DNA from: Rhodococcus erythropolis NBRC 15567
Lineage (GTDB): Bacteria; Actinomycetota; Actinomycetes; Mycobacteriales; Mycobacteriaceae
NCBI RefSeq assembly: GCF_001552595.1
Contig: NZ_BCRM01000010.1
Location: forward strand, 1-64,000
DNA length: 64,000 nt
Direction of reading: 5' to 3'
In this document: one piece after another, positions 55,222 through 64,000 of the stretch
Layout: the number at the start of each line of letters is the position of its first letter
Numbering within the stretch: the first letter of the stretch is position 1
Position numbers and translations under genes: made by a program
The notes under the pieces: generated by a model
What the model was told of the DNA's origin: nothing
The model's database searches: none
What the model saw: only the letters and a program-made list of their open reading frames with translations

Positions 55222-55977
55222 TCAGCGACGACGAATGGTTCGCTGCATTCCCTTCATCTTCGCGCCTCCGGGCATCGGGCCCTTGGGAAGCGCTGCTCCG
55301 CCGCCGCGTGCGCTGAGCGCAGCGAGGCGACCTTCGATGTTGTCCATGCGCTTGGTGTCGATGTTGCGGGGCAACTTGTTCAAGTAGCGCTGGAGCTGCG
55401 AGAGCGGAACCTGGCCCTCGTCGTTGCCGATGATGATGTCGTAGATCGGGGTGTCGCCGATGAGGCGGGCAGTCTTCTTCTTCTCCTGCGCGAGGAGGCC
55501 CTTGACGCGTTGCGGCGAACCCTCGGCGACGAGGATGACACCCGGCCGTCCGACGACGCGGTGAACGGCATCGAGCTGGGTGGTGCCGGCGACGGCATTC
55601 GTGACGCGCCACGCGCCCTGCATGTTGTCGAGCGCCCACGCAGCGGCACCGGCCTGGCCTTCAGCCTTCTTGTACACCGATTTCTGGACGCGGCGACCGA
55701 AGATGATGAAGGCGCCGAGGAGACCGAGAACGATGCCGATCGGCAGCAGGAACCACTGAAGGCCCCAGATGAGACCGACCAGGAAGAAGACCAGAGCAGC
55801 ACCGACGAGGGTGCCGATCATCAGCGGCAGGAGGAGCTTGTCGTCCTTGCGCTGCATCTGGAATGCCTGCCAGAGCTGAGTTCTACGTTCCTTGGAAGCC
55901 TGCTTGCGGGCAGCCTTCGCTGCAGCCTTTGCCTCTTTGGTGGGTTTGCCCTTACCGGATTTGCTGCCGTTCGCCAT
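55222..55977 (-). CDS. DUF4191 family membrane protein
   Basis: This 251-residue protein has a basic lysine/alanine-rich N-terminus, two transmembrane helices near residues 50-95 (LLLPLMIGTLVGAALVFFLV and LLPIGIVLGLLGAFIIFG) and a cytoplasmic domain with VVGRPGVILVAEG. It corresponds to Rv2219. The function is unknown. It lies downstream of lipA, separated by a dispersed palindrome. Confidence 0.87.
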   Translation of the reverse strand: MANGSKSGKGKPTKEAKAAAKAARKQASKERRTQLWQAFQMQRKDDKLLLPLMIGTLVGAALVFFLVGLIWGLQWFLLPIGIVLGLLGAFIIFGRRVQKSVYKKAEGQAGAAAWALDNMQGAWRVTNAVAGTTQLDAVHRVVGRPGVILVAEGSPQRVKGLLAQEKKKTARLIGDTPIYDIIIGNDEGQVPLSQLQRYLNKLPRNIDTKRMDNIEGRLAALSARGGGAALPKGPMPGGAKMKGMQRTIRRR

Positions 55978-55995
55978 GTACCCAGGATACGTCCA

Positions 55996-56045
55996 TTGCT
56001 GTGCGCCTTTACTAACCGCCCGCGGTTAATAAAGGCGCACAGCAA
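55996..56045. repeat. Dispersed palindrome, copy 1
   Basis: A ~50-bp inverted repeat whose arms begin TTGCTGTGCGCCTTTA and end TAAAGGCGCACAGCAA. It is nearly the same as the sequence at 61381-61428. It lies between lipA and the DUF4191 gene and may act as a terminator. Confidence 0.9.
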
Positions 56046-56053
56046 AAAGTGGA

Positions 56054-57064
56054 TCAGCGATTCAGGCGCGCCATGAGTGAGCTGGCTTCCTGGGAAGCGT
56101 CTCCGCCCTCGGTCAGATGACGCTGCGCCTCGGGAAGTTCACGGCCGTGATGTGCCATGGCCTGCGCATACAGGCGGCCGGCGCGGTACGACGAGCGAAC
56201 CAACGGACCGGCCATGACGCCGGCGAAGCCCATCTCTTCTGCAGCCTTGGAGTGTGCGACGAACTCCTCAGGCTTGACCCACCGCTCGACGGGGTGGTGC
56301 CGGGGCGAGGGGCGCAGGTACTGGGTGATGGTGAGGATGTCGCAACCGGCGGCGTGGAGATCTGCCATCGCCTCGGTGACCTCTTCAGGGGTTTCGCCCA
56401 TACCGAGGATCAGGTTGGACTTGGTGACCAGTCCGTAGTCGCGTGCTGCGGTGATGACGTCGAGGCTGCGCTGGTACCGGAATGCCGGACGGATCCGCTT
56501 GAAGATGCGGGGGACGGTCTCGAGGTTGTGTGCGAGTACCTCGGGGCGTGAGGCGAAGACCTCGTCGAGCAGTTCCGGCTTGCCGTTGAAGTCCGGCACC
56601 AGGTTCTCGACGCCGGTGCCCGGGTTGAGTTCGTGGATCTTGCGGACGGTCTCGGCGTAGAGCCAGGCGCCTCCGTCGGGGAGGTCGTCGCGGGCGACGC
56701 CGGTGATCGTGGAGTACCGAAGCCCCATGGCCTGAACGCTTTCCGCGACGCGACGGGGCTCGTCGCGGTCGAGGGCTTCGGGCTTGCCGGTGTCGATCTG
56801 GCAGAAGTCGCAGCGGCGTGTGCACTGCTCGCCGCCGATCAGGAACGTGGCTTCGCGGTCTTCCCAGCACTCGTAGATGTTGGGGCAGCCTGCTTCCTCG
56901 CAGACGGTGTGCAAACCTTCGCGCTTGACCAGGCCCTTGAGCTCCGTGTACTCGGGGCCCATCTTTGCGCGGGTCTTGATCCAGTTGGGTTTGCGTTCGA
57001 TGGGCGTCTCCGCGTTTCGGATCTCGAGACGGAGCAGCTTACGTCCTTCTGGGGCGATAGTCAC
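56054..57064 (-). CDS. lipA: Lipoyl synthase
   Basis: This 336-residue radical SAM enzyme inserts two sulfur atoms into the octanoyl chain on E2 and GcvH proteins. Both clusters are visible: the auxiliary [12 protein letters not shown] and the radical [11 protein letters not shown]. The C-terminal SSY motif (RSSYRAG) is present. It forms a lipoate set with lipB directly upstream. Confidence 0.96.
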   Translation of the reverse strand: MTIAPEGRKLLRLEIRNAETPIERKPNWIKTRAKMGPEYTELKGLVKREGLHTVCEEAGCPNIYECWEDREATFLIGGEQCTRRCDFCQIDTGKPEALDRDEPRRVAESVQAMGLRYSTITGVARDDLPDGGAWLYAETVRKIHELNPGTGVENLVPDFNGKPELLDEVFASRPEVLAHNLETVPRIFKRIRPAFRYQRSLDVITAARDYGLVTKSNLILGMGETPEEVTEAMADLHAAGCDILTITQYLRPSPRHHPVERWVKPEEFVAHSKAAEEMGFAGVMAGPLVRSSYRAGRLYAQAMAHHGRELPEAQRHLTEGGDASQEASSLMARLNR

Positions 57065-57115
57065 GACAGTGATCCTACGCCCGGTGATTACTGCAACGGG
57101 GTTCGGGCGAGCCCG

Positions 57116-57877
57116 TCAGCTGTACTGAACGGTAGTAAAAGTCGGAGTAGGCGAGGCGCTTTCGAAGGTGACGCGCTCGACGTTCCGTTCGGTGACGGGC
57201 ATGGTTCCGTCGAGAGCAGCGATCACTGCCTCGGTCACAGCGGGAGTGACTTCGTCCACGGTGACGTCGCGACCGAGTTCATCCGACAGCGTCGTCACCC
57301 CGGCGTCACGGATGCCGCAGGGAATGATGTTGTCGAATCCGGTCAGGACCGAATTGCAGTTCAGGGAGAAGCCGTGCAGTGCCACGCCCCGTTGGACGCG
57401 CACGCCGATGGCAGAAACCTTGCGCTCGGGCTTCCATTGCCCGTTTGCGAGTTCGGCGGGCAGCCAGACGCCGGAGCGGCCGTCGATGCGCCCGCAGTTC
57501 AGCCCGAGGTCCGTGCACACCGTGATCAGTGCTTCCTCGATGCGTCGGACATACCGCACCACGTCGATGGGCTCGGCCAGTTTCACGATCGGATATCCGA
57601 CCAGCTGGCCGGGGCCGTGCCAGGTGATCTTCCCGCCGCGGTCGACGTCGATGACAGGTGTGCCGTCGACGGGACGGTCTTCGGTTTCCGTGCGTCGTCC
57701 TGCCGTGTACACCGGAGGGTGTTCGAGGAGCAGTAGGGTGTCCGGTCCGATGTCGTCGGCCCGCGCTGCCGCGAGCTCACGCTGGCGGTCCCACGCGGCG
57801 TTGTAGTCGATCAAACCGAGTTGCTCGACGGCGATCGGCAGTTTCGAGAACCGGGCGGAAACGTCAGCGCTGCTCAT
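57116..57877 (-). CDS. lipB: Octanoyltransferase LipB
   Basis: This 253-residue enzyme moves octanoate from ACP to the lipoyl domains. The conserved segments [17 protein letters not shown], the lysine in KVSAIGVRV and the cysteine in IIPCGI are present. ATG at 57877 is the family start; a longer frame is unsupported. It precedes lipA by 51 bp on the minus strand. Confidence 0.95.
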   Translation of the reverse strand: MSSADVSARFSKLPIAVEQLGLIDYNAAWDRQRELAAARADDIGPDTLLLLEHPPVYTAGRRTETEDRPVDGTPVIDVDRGGKITWHGPGQLVGYPIVKLAEPIDVVRYVRRIEEALITVCTDLGLNCGRIDGRSGVWLPAELANGQWKPERKVSAIGVRVQRGVALHGFSLNCNSVLTGFDNIIPCGIRDAGVTTLSDELGRDVTVDEVTPAVTEAVIAALDGTMPVTERNVERVTFESASPTPTFTTVQYS

Positions 57878-57906
57878 GGACGTAGAGATTACGCCCGACT
57901 TCGGAA

Positions 57907-58794
57907 TCATCCGAGTGCGGCCGCCAGCGCTTCCCCGATCGTGTTGTGGCGGAAGGAGAATCCCGCCTTTTCCAAGGCCGCGGGAATGGCGCGCTGGCCA
58001 CCGAGGATGCCGCTCTTGGCGAATTCTCCGATCAACGCTTCAAGTGCGAACCCGGGAACGATCCAGGGAGCCGGTCGGTGGACCGCACGGGACATGGCGT
58101 CGTTGAACTGGGCGTTGGTGACAGGTGCCGGACCGGTCAGGTTGACGGGACCGGAGAGTTCGGAATTCGTGAGCGCGAACTTGATCGCGTCGCACTCGTC
58201 CTCGAGTGAGATCCACGGAAAGTACTGGCGACCGTTGCCCAGTCGCCCACCGAGACCGAACGAATATAGGCGCCGAAGCCGACCAAGCATGCCGCCGTGG
58301 GGTGAAATCACGACGCCCGAGCGCAGATTGACCACGCGGGCTCCCGCCTTGCGTGCGGGCTCGGTGGCAATTTCCCAATCGAGACACGTCGTGGCGAGAA
58401 AGTCGGTGCCCGCCGGCGAATCCTCGTCGACGATCTTGTCGCCGGTGTCGCCGTAGTAGCCGACGGCGCTCGCGTTGGCGAGTACGGGAACCTTCTGACT
58501 TGCGACAGCTTCGGCCAGGACATCGGTCGCGACGATGCGGCTGTCACGGATCGCCTGCTTGTAGGAACCCGACCACCGTTTGTCGCCGATGCCGACGCCG
58601 CAGAGGTTCACGACGGCGTCAGCGCCCTGTAGGACGGAGAGGTCCAGACGGTCCTGGTCCGGGTCCCAACGCGATTCGTCGGGTCCAGCGGTCGAGCGTC
58701 GCACGAGACGTACGACGTCGTGGTTGTCGGAGCGCAACGATGACACCAAGGCCGTTCCGATCAAACCGGACGAGCCGGCGATGACTACTCGCAT
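57907..58794 (-). CDS. TIGR01777 family NAD(P)-dependent epimerase (DUF1731)
   Basis: This 295-residue SDR-like protein starts [20 protein letters not shown] with the GxSGxxG nucleotide motif, has VVNLCGVGI, and ends with the DUF1731 domain ([27 protein letters not shown] in segments). It corresponds to Rv2216. The reaction is unknown. It lies between the E2 gene and lipB. Confidence 0.9.
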   Translation of the reverse strand: MRVVIAGSSGLIGTALVSSLRSDNHDVVRLVRRSTAGPDESRWDPDQDRLDLSVLQGADAVVNLCGVGIGDKRWSGSYKQAIRDSRIVATDVLAEAVASQKVPVLANASAVGYYGDTGDKIVDEDSPAGTDFLATTCLDWEIATEPARKAGARVVNLRSGVVISPHGGMLGRLRRLYSFGLGGRLGNGRQYFPWISLEDECDAIKFALTNSELSGPVNLTGPAPVTNAQFNDAMSRAVHRPAPWIVPGFALEALIGEFAKSGILGGQRAIPAALEKAGFSFRHNTIGEALAAALG

Positions 58795-58855
58795 TCGGAA
58801 AGCCTCCTTCGATTCAGCCTGCTTCGATATCCGACCGTGTATATCCGACCGTACT

Positions 58856-58899
58856 GAAAAAGCCGGGGCGCCACCTCCTGATGGAGATGACGCCCCGGC
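58856..58899 (-). terminator. Terminator of the E2 gene
   Basis: GCCGGGGCG and CGCCCCGGC pair with a partly paired inner loop, followed on the minus strand by CTTTTTC. It is an intrinsic terminator. Confidence 0.8.
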
Positions 58900-58914
58900 C
58901 GGCCGAGCAGTTGC

Positions 58915-60663
58915 TTACAGGCCCAGATCAGCTTCGAACGAGGCTTCTTCCAACCGCTGCTTCACAGTGGTGAGGAATCGGCCGGCGTCGGCGCCGTCGA
59001 CCAGACGGTGATCGTAGGTCAGCGGCAAGTAGATCATCGAGCGAACGCCGATGGACTCGTTGCCGTTCTCGTCGGTGACCACCATCGGGCGCTTGACGAT
59101 CGCGCCGGTTCCGAGCATGGCCGCCTGCGGCGGTACCAGGATCGGGGTGTCGAACAGCGCGCCCTGGCTGCCGATGTTGGTGATGGTGAAGGTTCCACCC
59201 GAGAGCTCGTCCGGCTTCAGGCCACCCGAGCGTGCACGCTTCGCGATGTCGGCGATGGCGCGAGCCAAACCGGCAAGGCCGAGATCGCCGGCGTTGTGGA
59301 TGACGGGGGAGAGCAAGCCCTGATCGGTGTCCACTGCGATGCCGAGGTGCTCAGCGTCGTAGTAGGTGATCTGCTTGGCAGCCTCGTCGTAGCTGGCGTT
59401 GATGTTCGGGTGCGACTTCAGCGCCTCGACGACTGCCTTGGCGAAGAACGGAAGGAACGTCAGGTTGACGCCTTCGCGCTCGATGAAGCCGGCCTTGGCA
59501 CGGGCCCGCAGGGCGACGATCTTGGTGACGTCCACCTCGAAGGTCTGCGTGAGCTGAGCGGTGTTCTGCAGCGACTCACGCGTCTTGGTGGCCGTGATCT
59601 GCCGAATACGGTTGGCTTTCTGCGTGGTTCCGCGCAGGTGTGCCAGTTCCGGTCGGACGCCTGCGGCTGCGGTGGCGGCCGGTGCGGCCGCGGGTGCTGC
59701 AGCAGGAGCAGCGGCGGCGGGAGCCTTCTTGGCCTCCGCAGCGGCGAGCACATCCTGCTTGCGGATACGGCCGCCGACGCCGGTGCCGGTGACGGTCGCG
59801 AGGTCGACGCCGTTGTCCGTGGCGAGCTTGCGCACGAGCGGGGTGACGTACGGGCTGCTGTCGCCGGAAGCTGCGGGTGCGGCCGCCGGTGCGGGAGCTG
59901 CAGCAGGCTTCGGAGCGGGTGCGGCCGGTGCGGCAGCAGGCTTGGGTGCCTCGGCCTTGGGTGCCTCAGCCTTCGGTGCTTCAGCCTTGGGTGCCGGCGG
60001 AGCGGCCGGTGCTGCGGGAGCGGCCTTGGGTGCCGGAGCCGCGGCGGGTGCGCCGGATCCGACGACGGCCAGCTGGCCACCGATCTCGACGGTGTCGTCT
60101 TCCTGCGCATTGATCTCGAGCAGGATTCCGGCGACGGGGGACGGGATTTCGGTGTCGACCTTGTCGGTCGAGACTTCGAGCAGCGCCTCGTCGACGGCAA
60201 CCTCGTCGCCGACGGCCTTGAGCCAGCGGGTGACGGTGCCTTCGGTGACGGACTCGCCGAGGGCGGGCATCGTCACGGCGGTGCCTTCAGCGGAACCGCC
60301 GGAAGCAGCGGGTGCCTCGGCAGCGGGAGTTTCTTCGGCGGGTTCCTCGGCAGCCGGGGCTTCCTCGGCGGGAGCTTCCTCTGCGGCGGGGGCGGGTGCC
60401 TCTGCCTCGGGTGCTGCGGCTTCGCCGGCTTCACCGATCTGGGCGAGCTCGCCACCGATTTCCACGGTGTCGTCTTCCTGCGCGACGATCTTGGTCAGGA
60501 CGCCGGCGACGGGAGACGGAATCTCGGTGTCGACCTTGTCCGTGGAGACTTCGAGCAAGGGTTCGTCGACTTCGACCGTGTCTCCTTCCTGCTTGAGCCA
60601 CCGTGTGACAGTTCCCTCGGTGACGCTCTCACCTAGGGCTGGCATCTGGACGGAGAAGGCCAT
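58915..60663 (-). CDS. sucB: Dihydrolipoamide acyltransferase (E2) with two lipoyl domains
   Basis: This 582-residue protein has lipoyl domains at about 1-78 and 128-205, each with the DKVDTE attachment site (Lys43 and Lys168), alanine/proline linkers, an E3-binding domain ([16 protein letters not shown]) and a catalytic acyltransferase domain ending in YDHRLVDG. In M. tuberculosis the Rv2215 protein DlaT is the E2 of pyruvate dehydrogenase, although annotated SucB. It is the likely partner of AceE at 8925. The ATG at 60663 is the family start. Confidence 0.95.
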   Translation of the reverse strand: MAFSVQMPALGESVTEGTVTRWLKQEGDTVEVDEPLLEVSTDKVDTEIPSPVAGVLTKIVAQEDDTVEIGGELAQIGEAGEAAAPEAEAPAPAAEEAPAEEAPAAEEPAEETPAAEAPAASGGSAEGTAVTMPALGESVTEGTVTRWLKAVGDEVAVDEALLEVSTDKVDTEIPSPVAGILLEINAQEDDTVEIGGQLAVVGSGAPAAAPAPKAAPAAPAAPPAPKAEAPKAEAPKAEAPKPAAAPAAPAPKPAAAPAPAAAPAASGDSSPYVTPLVRKLATDNGVDLATVTGTGVGGRIRKQDVLAAAEAKKAPAAAAPAAAPAAAPAATAAAGVRPELAHLRGTTQKANRIRQITATKTRESLQNTAQLTQTFEVDVTKIVALRARAKAGFIEREGVNLTFLPFFAKAVVEALKSHPNINASYDEAAKQITYYDAEHLGIAVDTDQGLLSPVIHNAGDLGLAGLARAIADIAKRARSGGLKPDELSGGTFTITNIGSQGALFDTPILVPPQAAMLGTGAIVKRPMVVTDENGNESIGVRSMIYLPLTYDHRLVDGADAGRFLTTVKQRLEEASFEADLGL

Positions 60664-61027
60664 GTCTTTTGACTCCTCGACAGTTGTGTTCGGGTTGTTG
60701 AATTTTGTCGACTTGTGGTCGTAATGCATTGTGCTCGAGTGGCGCGCGACGTGCGGCTACTTGTAGCTATTTTGCCGATGTCGACGCGCGGGCGCGGCGT
60801 CACCGTCGTTCATCTTTCCATTGATACGCCGGGCGTGTCCGATGAGGGGGATGCCGTCCGTTTCGGGTGTGTCGGCTACTGGCGAGTAGGTATGCGTTGG
60901 GGGTCCGGCTGTAACGTCGTAAGCGGACCAAACGGTATGTCGTGCGCAGGCACAACGGACATCGCCTGGCAAACTTGACATATCGCCGGGGTGCATCCGC
61001 GGCGTCGGTACCGAGGAGGGTACGACC
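60664..61027. other. 364-bp divergent promoter region
   Basis: No gene is supported between the E2 gene (minus) and the small gene at 61028 (plus). It should hold both promoters; no operator was recognised. Confidence 0.5.
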
Positions 61028-61378
61028 GTGGGACTGTTCGATCGTTTCAAGCGTCCGCCGAGTGCGGCTCAGGCCGCAGCGCAGAGTGATGCGGATCATC
61101 TGGCGAATTGGGCGCACTCGCACGAAGGCGTCGAGGCCTATGTGGAACCGCAGACGACGGTGACCGAGGTGACCGTTGTCCTCGTCGCGAAGGACGGGGA
61201 GTGGACTCGTCGTCGTGTCGGCGGCGAACGTGGTGCCCGCAAATTGGGACAAGACCTGAAGATTCCGGTCTACGACGTCCGAAAAACGGGATATCCGCAG
61301 CGTATGCGCGATCACGACGAGCGTAAGCGAATCGAACGCAAGCGGGCCCGAGAGCAGGAATTGCGCGACGGCGCCTGA
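61028..61378 (+). CDS. Conserved small actinobacterial protein
   Basis: This 116-residue basic protein begins MGLFDRFKRPPSAAQ and contains AHSHEGVEAYVEPQTTVTEVTVVLVAKDGEWTRRRVGG (seen in parts) and a charged tail. GAGGAGGGT precedes the GTG start. Homologues are widespread in actinobacteria and sometimes labelled oxidoreductase without evidence. The end converges on pepA across a dispersed palindrome. Confidence 0.75.
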   Translation: MGLFDRFKRPPSAAQAAAQSDADHLANWAHSHEGVEAYVEPQTTVTEVTVVLVAKDGEWTRRRVGGERGARKLGQDLKIPVYDVRKTGYPQRMRDHDERKRIERKRAREQELRDGA

Positions 61379-61380
61379 AC

Positions 61381-61428
61381 TGCTGTGCGCCTTTATTAAC
61401 CTCCCGCGGTTAATAAAGGCGCACAGCA
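61381..61428. repeat. Dispersed palindrome, copy 2
   Basis: The arms, 21 bp perfect (61381-61401 and 61408-61428), run TGCTGTGCGCCTTTATTAAC-C and its complement, with a six-base centre TCCCGC. It is nearly identical to the repeat at 55996 and sits between two converging genes. Confidence 0.92.
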
Positions 61429-61433
61429 AGTGG

Positions 61434-62951
61434 TCAGCCGTTGACCGCGATGTCCTCCAGGACCGAGATCATCGTGCGAACCGGAACGCCGGTGCCGCCC
61501 TTGCCGGTGTAACCCCACGGCCCTGACGTGTTGTACGCAGGACCTGCGACGTCGATGTGCGCCCACTGGACACCCTCGGGAACGAATTCCTTGAGGTAGT
61601 GAGCGGCGACCAGCATGCCGCCCCAGCGGTGCGGGGTGACATTGGCCATGTCGGCGACCTTGGAGTCGAGATCTCCGCGCAGTTCCTCGGGCAGCGGCAT
61701 GGCCCAACCGTTCTCGCCGACGCTCTGCGAGATGGAGGCGACGCGGTCACGGAACTCGTCCGTGCCCATGACGCCGGGGGTGCGGTTGCCGAGCGCCACC
61801 ATCTGCGCACCGGTGAGGGTTGCGGTGTCGATCATGTAGTCGGGGTTGTCCTCACCCGCGCGAACCATCGCGTCGGCCAGGATCAAACGGCCCTCGGCGT
61901 CGGTGTTGACGACCTCGATGGTGATTCCGCCGTACTGGGTCAGCACGTCGCCGGGACGCTGCGCGGTTGCGGACGGCATGTTCTCGGCCATCGGGACGTA
62001 TGCGACGACGTTGACGGGCAGACCGAGCTTGGCGGCAAGCACGACGGTGGAGATGACGGCTGCGGCGCCGCCCATGTCCGAGGTCATGTTCTCCATCCCG
62101 GCGGCAGGCTTGATGGAGATTCCGCCGGTGTCGAAGGTGATGCCCTTGCCCACCAGTGCGACCTTGCGGGCTCCACGCTTCTTCGACGCGTATTCGAGGC
62201 GGACGAGACGCGGCTGGCGTGACGAGCCCTTGCCGACGCCGATGATTCCGCCGTAGCCACCCTTCTCGAGTGCCTTCTCGTCGAGCACCTGGACGGTGAG
62301 CCCGGCCTCGACGCCCAGTGCCTTGGCGCGCGCGGCGAACTCGGCGGGGTAGAGGTGGCTCGGGGGAGTGTTGACGAACTCGCGTGCGGTGGCGACGGCC
62401 TCGGCGATCGCTACCGACCGTGCCAGCGTTGCCTTGGTCTCCTTGGTGCGCGGCGATGGCACCAGAAGTTCGACGCGGGCCAGTGGCTGCGAATCAGGAC
62501 CGGGAGCCGTCATGGACGACTTGAATTCGGTGAAGCTGTACGCGCCCAACGCAAATCCCTCGGCGGCTGCGCCGAGATCGAGGATCGAGAGCGTGGTTGC
62601 GACGGTGTCGATGCCGGACAGTGAGCGCGCTGCAGCGCCCGCGGACTTGCGGATCTGCTCACTGTCGAGCTTGTCGGCGGAGCCGAGTCCGACGGCGAGG
62701 ACGCTGGTGACCGACAGCGCGTTCGGTGCCGGGACGCGGGTGAGCTGCTCGGGCTTGCCGGTGGCGCCGACGGCGATGAGGCTGTCGAGGATCTCGGCGA
62801 GCACGTCTTCGGCGACGATGCCTTCGCTGAGTGCGATCTCGGGGCCGTCCGGACCCGACGTCAGACCGACGACCAATATCTCTGCGCGCTTGGCGACTGT
62901 GCCGGCGAGAACGAGGTCGGGTCCCAACGATCGGGCTGTGCGAGTGCTCAA
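61434..62951 (-). CDS. pepA: Leucyl aminopeptidase (M17 family)
   Basis: This 505-residue peptidase has the two-metal centre signature: [16 protein letters not shown], then [13 protein letters not shown] and [13 protein letters not shown]. The N-terminal domain (about 1-160) is the usual macro-like domain. The start is TTG at 62951, with AGGAG five bases upstream. It corresponds to Rv2213 (pepB) and is transcribed toward the small gene at 61028. Confidence 0.94.
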   Translation of the reverse strand: MSTRTARSLGPDLVLAGTVAKRAEILVVGLTSGPDGPEIALSEGIVAEDVLAEILDSLIAVGATGKPEQLTRVPAPNALSVTSVLAVGLGSADKLDSEQIRKSAGAAARSLSGIDTVATTLSILDLGAAAEGFALGAYSFTEFKSSMTAPGPDSQPLARVELLVPSPRTKETKATLARSVAIAEAVATAREFVNTPPSHLYPAEFAARAKALGVEAGLTVQVLDEKALEKGGYGGIIGVGKGSSRQPRLVRLEYASKKRGARKVALVGKGITFDTGGISIKPAAGMENMTSDMGGAAAVISTVVLAAKLGLPVNVVAYVPMAENMPSATAQRPGDVLTQYGGITIEVVNTDAEGRLILADAMVRAGEDNPDYMIDTATLTGAQMVALGNRTPGVMGTDEFRDRVASISQSVGENGWAMPLPEELRGDLDSKVADMANVTPHRWGGMLVAAHYLKEFVPEGVQWAHIDVAGPAYNTSGPWGYTGKGGTGVPVRTMISVLEDIAVNG

Positions 62952-63109
62952 GGTGTCTCCTGTGAGGTGAGTGTGCGATGCGTCCGGTTCTGGCGGATGC
63001 CTGACTCGATGTTAGGCCCTTTGCCGTTTGCGGACGGGCGATCGTCACGGCCGGGTGAGCTCTCGCTGCGGACATGTTTCGATCGGCGAAGTCCGATAGG
63101 TTGTGGGCC

Positions 63110-64000
63110 ATGACCGACGAACAACTGTTGCAGGGCCCGATCCACCCCGTCCACGTCGAACTCGGCGCGACGTTCGCGCCGTTCGGGGGATGGCAGATGC
63201 CGGTTTCGTACGCCGGCGTCGTGGCCGAACACACCTCTGTGCGTGAGAATGTCGGACTCTTCGACGTCAGTCACCTCGGCAAGGCCGTCGTGCGTGGCGC
63301 GGGCGCCGCAGAATTCGTGAACTCCGCACTGACCAACGATCTGAACAAGATCGGGCCGGGTAAGGCTCAGTACACGTTGTGCTGCAACGAGTCCGGTGGT
63401 GTCATCGACGACCTCATCGCGTACTACGTCAGCGACGACGAGATCTTCCTCGTCCCGAACGCGGCCAATACCGCGGACGTCGTTGCGGCTCTGGTCGCCC
63501 TCGCACCGGACGGAATCACCGTCGAGGATCAGCATCGTGCCTACGGTGTGCTGGCTGTGCAGGGTCCGAAATCGGTCGCGGTTCTGACGGCGCTGGGACT
63601 TCCCACCGAGATCGAGTACATGGCGTACGAAGATGCGGAATGGAACGGCGTGCCTGTTCGTGTGTGCCGCAGCGGTTACACCGGTGAGGTCGGCTACGAA
63701 CTCCTGCCGCGGTGGGAGGACAGCGAGCCGTTGTTCCGTGCGCTTCTCGAGGCAGTGCGCGCCGAGGGTGGGCAGGCCGCCGGACTCGGTGCTCGTGACA
63801 CTCTTCGTACCGAGATGGGTTATCCGCTGCACGGGCATGAGCTTTCGCTCGAGATTTCTCCGCTCGAAGCGCGCTGCGGATGGGCGATCGGTTGGAAGAA
63901 GCCGACATTCTGGGGCAAAGAGACCTTGACCGACGAGAAGGCTGCCGGCCCGGCTCGCAAACTCTGGGGGATCAAGGCTCTCGATCGCGGCGTGCTTCGT
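63110..64000 (+). CDS. gcvT: Glycine cleavage system T protein (aminomethyltransferase), 5' part
   Basis: The frame is open from ATG 63110 to the window end, giving 297 residues of a roughly 370-residue protein. It takes the aminomethyl group from lipoylated GcvH to tetrahydrofolate. Visible are [43 protein letters not shown] and [21 protein letters not shown], in separate segments. It is divergent from pepA and matches Rv2211c. The C-terminal domain lies beyond the window. Confidence 0.95.
   Translation, partial: MTDEQLLQGPIHPVHVELGATFAPFGGWQMPVSYAGVVAEHTSVRENVGLFDVSHLGKAVVRGAGAAEFVNSALTNDLNKIGPGKAQYTLCCNESGGVIDDLIAYYVSDDEIFLVPNAANTADVVAALVALAPDGITVEDQHRAYGVLAVQGPKSVAVLTALGLPTEIEYMAYEDAEWNGVPVRVCRSGYTGEVGYELLPRWEDSEPLFRALLEAVRAEGGQAAGLGARDTLRTEMGYPLHGHELSLEISPLEARCGWAIGWKKPTFWGKETLTDEKAAGPARKLWGIKALDRGVLR

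Noticed and set aside
59008-60636. 542-codon open frame on the plus strand, glycine/cysteine-rich
   Set aside because: It mirrors the alanine/proline-rich linkers of the E2 gene; composition explains it.
60800-61429. Minus-strand frame beginning MLCAFINRGRLIKAHS
   Set aside because: The start is a translation of the dispersed palindrome; the same peptide appears at the other copy (56045), so it is not a protein family.

Overview
The window looks like chromosomal DNA of a mycolic-acid actinobacterium, most likely a Rhodococcus of the erythropolis/qingshengii type. The evidence is a high-GC sequence with many GTG and TTG starts, a mycobacterial-type FAS-II locus, an antigen-85-like mycolyltransferase, an AhpE/PtpA/PtkA block, two NDMA-dependent alcohol dehydrogenases of the mycofactocin type, and gene order that closely follows the Mycobacterium tuberculosis stretch Rv2247 to Rv2211 (synteny recalled from knowledge, not computed).

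Layout. 0-3.2 kb: tail of an HNH-endonuclease protein, an NDMA-dependent alcohol dehydrogenase behind a perfect KstR-type box, a serine hydrolase and a DUF3145 protein. 3.3-11.8 kb (minus strand): accD6, kasA, acpP, fabD, the PucR-type regulator mabR, and aceE. A single ketosynthase is present; the place of mycobacterial kasB is taken by a 108-bp gap with a strong hairpin. 12-21.5 kb: a lipoprotein, DUF3052, ahpE, tRNA-Val(UAC), cobD, SURF1, ptpA, ptkA-like HAD, cobC, a Nif3-like protein, a zinc-ribbon protein and the RNase HI/phosphatase fusion. 21.5-34.4 kb: an ArsB-like permease, DUF1697, the RNase P RNA gene, an RNB exonuclease, prolyl iminopeptidase, panB, a CaeA/Hip1-like lipoprotein hydrolase, glnA2 and glnE.

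34.4-53.0 kb is an accessory block lying between glnE and glnA, which in M. tuberculosis are neighbours with converging 3' ends. It holds a spermidine-synthase-like protein, a second NDMA-dependent dehydrogenase, a hydrolase/bicupin/FmdE-like cluster, a GntR regulator divergent from a rhodanese-ThiM-flavin monooxygenase operon with a 26-bp palindrome in the shared promoter, an AraC/pyrophosphatase-like pair facing a VOC protein, a mycolyltransferase, DUF3349-PitA genes, a truncated PPOX protein, an IS21-type istB relic, an epoxide-hydrolase-like enzyme facing a WYL regulator, and a YdeI-family protein.

53.0-64.0 kb returns to the conserved backbone: glnA (with a GlnR-type box upstream), an RDD membrane protein, DUF4191, lipA, lipB, a TIGR01777 epimerase, the two-lipoyl-domain E2 sucB/dlaT, a small conserved protein, pepA and the 5' part of gcvT. 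AceE, LipA, LipB, the E2 and GcvT form a lipoate-centred theme; GlnA, GlnA2 and GlnE form a nitrogen-assimilation theme; FabD-AcpP-KasA-AccD6 and the mycolyltransferase serve mycolic-acid envelope synthesis. Two near-identical ~50-bp palindromes (56.0 and 61.4 kb) are a dispersed repeat family. The best candidates for something undescribed are the GntR-controlled rhodanese/ThiM/monooxygenase operon and the hydrolase/bicupin/FmdE-like cluster.
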